From Rostratula benghalensis (Eukaryota; Chordata; Aves; Charadriiformes; Rostratulidae): 64,000 nucleotides of DNA. Both the position numbers and the translations under genes were made by a program. The notes below the pieces were generated by a model, which had not been told where the DNA came from, did no database searches, and saw nothing but the letters and a program-made list of their open reading frames with translations. Positions 12,963 through 23,368 of the stretch are shown piece after piece; position 1 is the stretch's first letter; each line of letters begins with the position of its first letter. The stretch is from NCBI GenBank assembly GCA_013399305.1, contig VXAI01000068.1, positions 3,522,500-3,586,499 of the forward strand. Direction: 5' to 3'.

Positions 12963-15269
12963 CATACCACAATAATATCCAATAGCTGAAAGTGACCAAG
13001 CTCCATATGCATTCAAACATTATCTGGTTGATATAAAAAATAAACCATGTCCACCAGCCTGTGACATTGCTACATTTTAAAATGATACCATGAATTCTGA
13101 CACTACTAGTCTCAAAACCGTAACTCCGTCTGTCACTGAGTTAAGAAAATCTCAGGTGGCACTTTAAAAAGTAGCAAACTGAAATAGTTGCTGAAGGCTA
13201 CTTGGACAGGGACAAACAAGTACTTGTAGTCATGTTGTTAAAGAAAAGTGGTTGCTTACATAAATAATCGAAGCAAAAATTTTCCTGTTAAAACATGCTT
13301 TAGTAAAAAATGTATTTTTTTCACAGGAGATGTGATTTTAACTTTTATGGGAAATCATTGACATTTTTACTTTTCACATCAATTTTCGTTGAGACAGAAG
13401 ATAGCAGATTACAGTCAGAAGAAAATGCAAATGATCACTTGCTTTTACTTCAACAATCTATTGTGAAAACTGAAGTTTTGAATTACAAAAAAAAAGAGAA
13501 AATATTCACTTTTAATTATTCTGTAGAGTAAGGGAGCATTTTTGAATTGTCCCTAATCAGAATTAACCATGATATTTTATTTATGTAAACTTGTTGGAAT
13601 ATAATAAGGTCAGGACTAGATTCAGCCAGATTATTGATGAAATATATCCACCCCTAAAGCTGGAAACACCCTCTTTTTTCCTGTTTCATCGTTTTTATAG
13701 AAATATTTTTCAGATTATATAAAACAGCAGTGTGATCTTGGAGAGGTAAACTCAGTTTATTTCAGTGGGATTTACCTACAAGAAAATGATCTGTTTGTGA
13801 AGGGTAAACTTGTTTTGAAGATTGAACACATGCTTGTTTGTAAACACTGTCTGATACTTCAAAATACTCATTGAGATAGATAAAGCATGTAAATAACCAT
13901 TTGGGAGATCAGTAGTCAGTATATTGCTCAGCATGTGAATAGGTAAAAAAATCTGGCCTTTCAGCAAGCAGCAGCTTCATCAATTTTAACTTCCAAACTT
14001 TGCAAAATAATCCATGCGGTGGTGTGGTGTATGGAACAACCAGACAGTGATTCCTTTTTCAATTTAATTTTTTGTTAGGTGGATTGAAAAACCATCTCTT
14101 ATCTGCTTACATAAGAATATTTTGAATAGCCTTTTGTGGTATTTAGAGAATTTGAAATTGGTATGTATCCTTCAGAAAAAGTTGGACAGCAAGGTAGCAT
14201 CAAAAAAAATGCATCTTTTTGAGTCAGTATCTTTATTAATTTCCTGAATTTAAATTTGAATATTAATAGGGTTTGCAGAAAGTAGCTAACTAAAAAAATC
14301 AAATCTGATTTAAAAATTCATGGACTGAATAAGTAAAAGGATTTGTGGAATATAGTTAAAGATTCATACCTAATTAAAAATACCTTACCACTTTAAAAAT
14401 GAGGGAAATGTTTTCACGATAACTATACTCTTGCAAATAAATTAGCTTTCTCATTAATATTATTTGTTCAATGTTCTCCATTAAGCTAATGAAATACAGA
14501 GAGATAATTTAGGATAGATAGTTTTGTGAATTTTTCTTTTTAGCCTAATCCTATGTGTGTTTTAAGGTTCCACACTGATTATTTTTCACTAGGCTATGAG
14601 TCTAATATCCAGTAAAAAAACCCCACAAAAGATATTCTGAATCAGCTGTGTAAATATATTTGAAATTCAACTTTGTTGGAAAAAAAAGGTATGGGTTTCA
14701 ACAATGACTGTTGGTATTTATTTCTACATGTACAAACAAACAAAAGGAGTTATTACTGAGAACTAGATGAGCACAGCATCTGTGTGCATGCACGTGTTGT
14801 GTGTGTACATACATACATGTATATATTTAAAAAAAAAAAGTATTTGCTATGTACCGATGTTTCTTACTCGTCAAGCTGCTGTCAATGAGAACAGAAAGGC
14901 AGGAGTTCATGGAAAGTGTCACAGTTGAAATCTGATTCCATGGATACCTGGGCAGTTCAACACCTCTACAAATCTTTTCCTTTTCTGTTTTTTCTATTAC
15001 CATTTATTTGCAATAGGACCCCAAAATTTCAAACAAACATCAGTACTTCTTTTCGACTGGCATTGCCAGGACTTGTTCTAAAGAAGACTTATGCCTGATC
15101 CTTCATCATCTTCTAAAGCAAAAAAAACCCAAAACAAAACGATACCAAAAGAGCTGAATTCAGGATATAACTTTGACCAGTCATAATAATATGTCTTTTT
15201 TTTTTTTCCTCATGACAAAGCAGACTGTCGTAAATGCATGTCATGAGTGGAATGATTGACTTCACTCCT
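12958..15269. other. Unique AT-rich non-coding sequence
   Basis: No recognised gene. Frames at 13310-13531, 13967-13776 (minus) and 14302-14099 (minus) are short, AT-driven and family-less. A purine-pyrimidine alternating stretch (about 14781-14839) and a T run near 15197-15208 are the only simple-sequence features. Confidence 0.55.
14781..14839. repeat. TG/CA-rich alternating tract ending in poly-A
   Basis: TGTGTGCATGCACGTGTTGT is followed by GTGTGTACATACATACATGT, then ATATATTT and an A11 run. Alternating purine-pyrimidine sequence of this kind can adopt non-B conformations. It is a degenerate microsatellite with no gene association seen. Confidence 0.8.
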
Positions 15270-15990
15270 AAGAGAGAAGCAGTGAAATATTTATAAAGGT
15301 GAAAGAGAGATTTCACAAAATTAGTAGTAAATACAACAGTATTTTACGAGATTTGATGCCAAGGTGCACTTGGATCATTTACTGCATAGAGGACAGGGTC
15401 AGACAGGCTGTCAGGGAGACTCTCCCATTGAGTCACGAGGTTTGGAAAGGACCCCTTTGCTTTCTAAACTCCATCTCAGAGAGAAATCTAGGTGCGGCTG
15501 GATCCAGTCCTAGTCCCAGACTTGGTCAACGGTTTGTAACGGTCTGCAGTCTAAAGGATTATATATGTGCAATCAATGCTTTATATTACTTAGCTAAGAT
15601 TGCAAAGTTTAGTGTGCTATTAGTCACTTACCGAGAATCTGTTGTGGCAAGGAATCACTAAACCTCAAGTAGTAACCTTGAGAGGCTTCCCTGTTCAAGG
15701 AGATGTCCTGACGTTCAGCCCACTGCCGTATGGGAGGGCTCAAATGGGCTCTGGGGCTGTCCACTATTTGTAGGGTAAGATAATTGACCTATAGCCATAT
15801 TTCATGGGAATAAGATATCTAGGTCTCCACTCCAGACAGTGTTAGGACTGTGTTAGCCGTCCCCTAAAGTCCAGGTTCAACTTATCACAACCCCCACTGA
15901 TGGCCAGGCCCTGAGCAGGAGCTGTGGCCTGTGGTGGGGAAGAGGGAGATGAACAGGGAGAGCACACCACCACAAGGCAAACAGCCCAGT
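15270..15990. mobile_element. Probable endogenous-retrovirus LTR-like repeat (ERVL type?)
   Basis: This block stands out from the flanks in composition, with more GC and CpG and phrases such as ACTTACCGAGAATCTGTTG, GGGAGGGCTCAAATGGGCTC and GGGTCAGACAGGCTGTCAGG. These read to me like dispersed avian ERV long terminal repeats, possibly ERVL. I see no gag, pol or env remnant beside it, and I could not define TG...CA ends, a target-site duplication or a polyadenylation signal, so a solo or partial LTR is the most I can propose. The 120-codon frame 15299-15661 has no recognisable retroviral domain. Both ends and the orientation are uncertain. It might instead be an unrelated dispersed repeat. Confidence 0.42.
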
Positions 15991-18419
15991 ACAGCCAAAG
16001 AAGCTACTAGTGTTTTAGCTATCCCACATTAAATTGGGGTTGTTAGGCAACAGTTTAATTACAAATATGTAAACTATTATTTGAACTACCAAGCATATAA
16101 GCACTAGAAACATTAGACAAATTCTGTGCAATTATGAGCTATGCAAACTGTTGGTTAGATGCTTACCATTACGCTGAAAAAGGCAGCCGGAGAATTGTTT
16201 TCACACTTTATTTACCCTCTTCCCATCAGATATTAATATTTTTATAAAGTTTCCACAAAATATAAACAGTTGGTGCTTCCAAAAAAGAACCAGGACACTG
16301 TTTTACAAGAGTGTAAATCCTATAAAAAGCCAATGTTTCTGGTATCCCAGACCACATCTAACATGTGAAAAATGTATTGTTCATATGCAGTAGATTAGAA
16401 GCACTAAATAACTCTAAATATGAACAATCTAAAAACCTACCTATCAAAGAATTATCAGAGCAGAACGTTACGGCACTTGGTGTCCTGTAGCATCACCTCT
16501 CTTTCTTTGCACTGTCACTATTTGATGAATGAAATGTGGAGGGTGAGTGAAGAGCCACAAGGGCTTTATTTCTCTATAAGATATGTGCATAGGTATGTCC
16601 ATGTACACAGTTATACACAGAGAAAGAGGCACTGTGCACTCTGGAGAAGAGCATTTGTGCTTAAATTGCATCACTGGATTTTTCTTTTCAATGCCATTTT
16701 GCCCCTTTACTTAATTTCTTTCTTTTCTCTCTGGAATCTCATCAAGAAACTAATCGACAGAGTAAAAGAGCATTGGCTTAGAGCACCTTTCATGCAGCTA
16801 CTTTAATCAATCTTCAGTAGTGTATATGGATTCATATAAGACCTTCAATTAACTTGCACATTAGCACTGGTGAAACAATTTTAGATCTTTAACTTATCAG
16901 GAATGCTGCATGCAAGGGATTTGAATAGCCGAGGAGAATTTGTCATCAGACACATTTCATCACCGTGCTCAGATGATGCTGGTTACCAAACAGAAAAGGA
17001 AACGAATGAACTGAGAATATTGCTTTTCTGCGATTTTCCATTCTTTAAGTCTAAATGTTATATGTATATTACTGTCTCACAAGTTTAAGCAGGTTTTCTG
17101 AAGGGAGAAGTACTTGCTGTTCCTGTTGCCCTACAGAACTGAGGGTATCCTCTATGTAAAGAAGCCCACCTCATTTGACTTTTGTAGTGGTTTGTAATGT
17201 TTGATGTCCTCTTTGTATAGCACATTATCCTATCTCTTAGTGGTCGTTATCAGGCAACTTCAGTTCTAAAATAGTGCTTAACTTTACTCATTTGAACAAC
17301 GTTACCAAAGTCAATGGAACAACTCATATGGAAAACTTCTACCTGTCTTGTCACTTCCTCTCTTGGGAGTAGAAGTTGTTACCTGGATGCACACGTAAAA
17401 TGGCTAATGCATCTCTTGATTTTCATGGCAGTTAATTGATGAGATTGGAAGCACTGATCGCCGTTCAGCATGTAGACCTTTATTTTAAAGTTGTATACAT
17501 CTCAGAAAATCTACAAGAAAAAAATGATGTATTTTTGTGCTTTCCTATTTCATTACAGTATTAAAAATATTTAAATGTCTTGTACTTATGTCTAAAGCCT
17601 CATAAGAAACAGAAAACTGTTATAGTATAGATGGTAAAAATGCACAGTACCCATTAGTTCACCACGAAGAACCTGGATGATTTTACAATCTGGTTTAGTC
17701 TTTTGATGACAGAATCTGCTTTCAGAAACTGCAAGGTAAATCCAAATCCCATGCATGAAAAGTATTTTACTGCCCTGAATATGAGCTGCAGCTTTTAGTT
17801 ATTCAAATGTGCCTACGGTATTTTTATCTGTAGTGCATTAATTTCTTGGAATTATTTTGTGACCAGTCTAAAATGATATAATAGTCCTTTTCCTCAGCAG
17901 AAAGATAATGACTAAGGTTCAAATCTAATTTTTCTTTTATCTGCTTAAAATTTCTAATGACTGGATGACATTATTATTATGCAGGCTTGCAAGGGTACCT
18001 GTTGGGGTTGTCATCAGTGTAGCAATGGAAGAGAACAGTCTGTTATTTTGGAGGTATGACAGGCACCTTCATTTAATACTCCTTGGTGACCCTGTTGCTT
18101 TTGAAACTAATTCATCTCTAGTGGGCATGATCAGATCCACAGAAGTCAAGCTGTGGATTTGGGCCCAGAGGTTACAGCAAATTTTTATTTTTTTATTTTT
18201 TCATTTAAGTTGTTGGAGTGATTCCCTGATACAACAGCTGTACACTTGTACAATGAAAACCAATAAGCTTTAATGGAGTTTAAAAATTTACAAGAAAACT
18301 GCGCAGCATCACAAAGCACCTCTGGGTGGAATTGTATGAGATTTATTCCTTGACTAAATGCTTTACAGAACTCAGGAAATTCAAGCTTGATAAAATCTTT
18401 GCACTGCTTTACTGGTGGT
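15991..18419. other. Unique non-coding sequence, partly enhancer-like
   Basis: No recognised gene. The frame 16420-16806 (128 codons) overlaps a minus-strand frame 16674-16468 and has no known domain. An RFX-like inverted site lies at 16039-16051. The 17400-17480 stretch has TTAATTGATGAGATTGG texture that could be regulatory, but no conservation data support it. Confidence 0.5.
16039..16051. promoter_or_regulatory. RFX/X-box-like motif
   Basis: GTTGTTAGGCAAC has a perfect right half-site (GGCAAC) and an imperfect left half-site (GTTGTT rather than GTTGCC). RFX proteins bind inverted GTTRCC/GGYAAC halves with short spacers. A single imperfect match is weak evidence. Confidence 0.22.
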
Positions 18420-19870
18420 TTTCAATCGGGTAAGGCGAATGAAGTATAAAACTGCATCCCTGTCACACGTGTAATTCCAGGAGGTTTGAAAACTGTATGC
18501 AGTTACCAGATACAAAAGGAAGGCAATTAAAGTTGTGTGTTCTCCACACAGAAATGCATGATGTGCTAGAGGCTAATTAAGGACGTGAGCACACAGATCT
18601 CTAGGAATTGCCCAAGAATAAAGGTTCACTTGAAAATAAGGTAATTAAGTTAATCTTCTGATAGTGGAATTTTGCAGTAAGCACATGTATCAAATATGGA
18701 AGTAAGGAACTTAAGAGGTAATTAAAAGTAATTCAGGCATTAAATTAAGCTTCTAGCTATATGAAGTGGTAGTAATTACAGACATCAAAATTAGAACCAT
18801 ATTGTAATCAGAGTAACTACAGTGTAATTAATGTACCTACATCACAAACTATCTGCAAAAGTAAAGTGCGAGGTGTTGGTTTCACAGAAAACATTGCTGT
18901 TTTAAAAGGAGAGCAAGTCAGTCAAAACTTGGAGCAGACGTCAGTACCCAAAATATGAACAAAGCTGTCTGCGCTGAGGATATCTATCATTGTCCAAGTG
19001 CTGAACAAAAACTCTGCACTTGAGTTTCCAGGAAATCTATAAAAGATTGGCACCCTTGCCTGATTTTACTGTCTGGGGTTATACTGGTAAGTGCATAAGC
19101 TTTGCAGATGTCCTGGCAAATCAGGAGTTACAGCTCTGCTCAGGCTGGCGAGCCTCTACAGTTGCTTTCTGCAATTAGGCTTGTCAACATCTCTCTCAGG
19201 AAAGTACTACTGGCTCATTAAGGCTAATTGCTGGCAGACATCCGATTCCCTTAGAGGACAAGGAGAGGAGCCAGGCTGTGGGGAGGGCTGTGATGGGTAA
19301 GGTTGGGAGCACCTGCCAGGCAGGTGGATGCACCTTTAATCATTCCTACAATTGACTTGCAGCTACAGGAAACTTGACCTTTTCTTTGATTAGAATCTGA
19401 GCTGATGAAATTCCCCTTCTTCTCTGCAATCAGTTGCCACATGAATTAGGCCATTAGATGTGTGTGTCTACCTACCTGCCCTAGGCATGTTGTTAATGCT
19501 GCTGTGATTAAAGTAATTTATTACAAATTATTCAGTGTGAAAAGGGATCTGGTACTATAGAGTAATATTTTAAAGGAGACATTCTAAAAGGTAGAGTCAG
19601 TGTCATGCTTTGTTTTCAATTATTTTATATGGCAATCTTGATGTTTTTATCTCTGGAACGAACAGCAGATTACCCTCTACAGACCTTCTGTTATAGGGCA
19701 ACTTGTATATGATCTGTGAAGCAAATGGAACTTAAAAAACCCCCCCTGATTATATCAGTCTTAGCCGAAACCATACCATTATGCTACGCTGTGGAAGCAG
19801 ATTAAGCACTCTGAAGTTTGATTTCTCTGTATTTCTTCAGTCTAGAGTTAATTATAAGCAGTTTTGAGTT
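18420..19870. promoter_or_regulatory. Candidate developmental enhancer block rich in homeodomain sites
   Basis: Five exact TAATTA palindromes occur within 257 bp: 18574-18579, 18642-18647, 18719-18724, 18773-18778 and 18825-18830. About 0.25 would be expected at roughly 63% AT. TAATTA is the core of many homeodomain sites (LHX, PRD-like, DLX and others). Downstream, CTTTAATCATT, GATTAAAG and TAATTTATTACAAATTATTC continue the pattern to about 19540. There are no microsatellites, transposon fragments or credible reading frames. The cluster is seen directly. Enhancer function and conservation are inferred. Confidence 0.38.
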
Positions 19871-22800
19871 TTAGGAAAGGTTTCTTTCTCTCCCCTTTTC
19901 TTCTGAGTCCTAATTTTTTTCATGTGTTTGCCTGGAAAATATTCATTTAGTTTTAATACTGAGCATTTAGCTACATTTATTGACATGTAAGTAAGAGTCC
20001 AACACTTGTCTCGCCGTATTAATTTCACAGATTTTTACTGTAGAGCTGGCAGTTTTTTGGCCCACGGTTGTTACCGCTCAGTGAGACACACTTGAAAGTC
20101 CTAGGAAGGTGCAGTTGTACCTGGGTCTTCATAGAACCAGTTGTACATCTGGAGGTTGATTTTTCTGAGCTCCAGGCATTTTCAATGGTTTGGTGATTTC
20201 CATGGATGTGCTCAGACACACATATGCCTTGTTCTCCGTAGAGGGTCAAAGGCACTGCAACCCACATAAATGCCTTTTGTGGTTCTAGGAGTTTACTCCA
20301 CAGTTTGTTACTGAGTCTAGCTGAAAAGCTGTGAATTGCTTTGTGTAATTATCCAACTGAATGACTGGAATCACCTGAAGGATAGCTTGGATATCAAATT
20401 CATGCCATTATTTACTTTTTCATCTGAGTGAAAAAAGCAGCAGGTTGCTGTGTAATTCTGATCGAAATAAGCACAGAACTGTGTTTATCAGTAGTCATGA
20501 GTTAACAAGATTCTCTGAAAAGTCTAAATTTTACTTCAAAACCTCTTTGATTACTGCATTGTGGTCCATAAATGAAAAAATATTGTCTTTTTTTGTAAAT
20601 GTGGATTAAAGTAACAGGATAGTGAACATAAAAGCAAAGAATCAGTGGGAAAGCAGATGTATCTTTGATTTAAAGCTGTGGTTAATTCAGTAAAATGTGA
20701 CCCTTCAATATTTTCCGGAACAAAGCTCTTTTTGTACTTGGACTGTAAATAGTTTTTATGAGCTGAACACCTGTCCAACAAAACTGGAAAGAAGCTATTA
20801 ATTCTGTTCCTGAGAGATTTTTTCCTTATTCCTGTAAAATTATTAGACACCTTAGAAAAAAATCTAACATGTTATTTGTTGATGATTTAGGGGGCCATTT
20901 TTTTGGTGAAAGCGAATATGAAATAATGTTGGTTGATGATTATTGTTTCGTATGCTTTGATTGTAAGGACTGATAATTTTTTTCCATTTCTTATCTGAAA
21001 ATATGTGTTTATACCTCATATACGGATTCTATCTGAATATTTTAATTCCAGCTCTCCATTTTTGTCGGTCAGAAGAATGTGGTTTAAGACTTTGAAGATA
21101 GCATAATAACTTTTCATAGTCAAGACCACATGTTTTCTCACCATTTTAATCAAAAGTACAAAAAATTGACTTCTTGTTGAAGAGCAGTGAGGAAAACATT
21201 TGGGTTGCAGGGTTCTTGCGGGACTGAGCATTGCCAGAATTCATGGCACTGAAGTTCTTGCAGTGGTTGAAAGGCACGTAGCTTCTTACAGAGTACTGGA
21301 GCTACAGGAAATATGTTCAAAATATCCTTACTCTGCATCGTGGTTGGACCAAATTGTAAACAAACAGTGGAGACAAAATCCCTGGGTTGGAATGTGCAAT
21401 ATTCGTAGGTGTGACCCATCCTCTATGGATTCGAGTATGATAGAAATTGCTGTTTAATTGCATGACTTGATTGCACACAACATAAAAGAATACATTTTCT
21501 GGAAAAGCCTGACTCGCCATTGCAGTTTTTACTTCCAGGGGCTTCAACTCAGCTTGTAGGATCGTGGCCCAAATTTTGTGAGTGTAATGAATTGCGGGTA
21601 CATGAGCCAGACATCACATCTGCAGGCGCAAAGGGCAATGGAATTTATACCTGCAACTAAAACAGTGGGGGTTTTGATATTGCAGGTACTAAGTGAAAAG
21701 TACGTTGAAGACTGTGGAAAATGTTTTACTAGCTACAGGTGTCACCATGAAAAGGGAACTGAGATTTGTGGGCGGTCTTATTGTCTCTATGGTGGATTAG
21801 TGCTGTGTAAGGGTTTGGAACACAAGATAGGATGTTTAACTCATGCTTTGCCATGTATAGTATGTACATCTGGGAAATTGCAGAAGATTAGGGATAATTT
21901 GCTGGTTGTGCTATTCTCATCATTTTCAGGGAGTTTGTTCCAAAAAAATTGTAAGTACAGTTTGACTTGGAGGTATTCTAGAGCTTACTGAGCAGGCAGT
22001 TAATGTCCCTTTGATCTGATTCTAGATTGTTTAATATGCTGTACAGACCGCTTCAACATGCTGAACTGAAGCAGGTAATATAATTTATTTCCAAATGAAC
22101 ACAAACAGAGGCTTAGTCTTTATTCTTTGTTTTCCTTGTCTTATTATGACAGTAAAGAAATCTTAGTGCATCCGTGTGCTCTAATTTGGAGGGAAGAATA
22201 CTAAGGTTTTGAGAAAACTGATTTTCACATGGGAGGTAACACAGCAGGGCACTCCAGGCTGTGTTGTTCTAAGGAACAGCTGCTCCCACTGGGAATTAGG
22301 CTATTTTCTGTATGTCCTTGGAAACATTGGTGGACACCTGAAAAAAATGTGGAGCCAGGAAGAAAAATATCCAACAGAGGCTTTTAGGAAGAGCACCTGA
22401 GCATGTCTGCCGTTATACCCTCCCTGCACAGCAGATAGTTCTGTTAAAGAATTTATAGTGTATTGTTTGGAGTTGATTTCTGAATAACAAGAAAACAAGA
22501 GTTGTGTTTTCTAATTTTTAGGGACTTTAAGGTCTGTAATTCAAGCTTTTCTTCAAAATTATGGCAGCAAAAAGTGTCTGATGGATTTTTTTAATTATGA
22601 GATTTTTCAGTCAGCTGATACATCAATCAGGTTTAAATTTGCAAAATTTCACTTCCATCATGGATTTAGCTGCTGCAGGAGTAGGAAGATGTGGTGAGAG
22701 AATGGGCTACATCTAACCTGTGGTGCAGGAATGGCTTTGAAGTCAACCCAAAAGCCAAATTTGCTGATCATCTACTCCGTGTTCTTAATAGTGTCCTCAC

Positions 22801-23128
22801 AGCACCAGAGTAAACAAGCCGGTGCTTCAGAGCTTGCCTCAGAGCACATTTGTCTGCAGCATGGACAACCTCCCATAGAATTCAGCCTTGTGATGATGGC
22901 GCATGTGTGATATCAGGCAGAAGGTACTACAAGGCCCTTGTGGATCCACACAAGCTGCAAAATCACCTATCTGCCACGAGGAAAAAATGAAATTCATGAG
23001 TAGTCTGATGTACTGAGATTAGACTGCCTAGGTCTACAATGTGTATAAATGGAACCAAATTTTAGACTGTTCTGGGCTACTGGCCGCTCCAGGGCCAATG
23101 CAGGTCAATCTGGATTGTCTCTCTTAGG
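19871..23128. other. Unique non-coding sequence
   Basis: No recognised gene. The cysteine-rich frame 21578-21991 (137 codons) and the overlapping frames on both strands at 21016-21547 have no family resemblance and no clear exon boundaries. The interval before the CR1 (about 22650-23120) is somewhat GC-richer and unassigned. Confidence 0.5.
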
Positions 23129-23368
23129 ATCATAGAATGGTTAGAGTTGGAAGGAACCTTAAAGATCATCAAGTTCCAACCCCCTTGCCATGGGGCAGGG
23201 AGACCTCCCATCAGATCAGGTTGCTCAAAGCCCCATCCAGCCTGGCCTTAAACACCTCCAGGGATGGGACATCCACAACTTCCCTGGGCAACCTGTTCCA
23301 GTGCCTCTCTTGTGCCCAACTTGGACACCCATCCAGCCTGGCCTTGAACACTTCTAGGGAAGGGACTT
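23129..23368 (-). mobile_element. CR1 LINE 3' end with internal duplication
   Basis: The plus strand opens with ATCATAGAATGG and GTTGGAAGGAACCTTAAAGA, the complement of a CR1 terminus, so the element lies on the minus strand. The minus-strand frame 23408-23211 reads PSLEVFKARLDG twice, once after EVVDV and once upstream, flanking an [11 protein letters not shown] block. At DNA level 23235-23270 recurs at 23331-23366, offset by 96 bp, with 32 of 36 bases identical. The second unit is cut short, and a 20-odd-base segment not obviously CR1 lies before it. Only the last part of the ORF and the 3' UTR remain. The copy is inert. Confidence 0.93.

Noticed and set aside
18131..18170. CCACAGAAGTCAAGCTGTGG, considered as a hairpin or old repeat end
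   Set aside because: Arms are short, and the similarity to old repeat ends is too weak to name a family.
21578..21991. Cysteine-rich 137-codon frame, considered as a zinc-binding or secreted protein
   Set aside because: Cysteine spacing fits no known finger or secreted fold, and there is no signal peptide.
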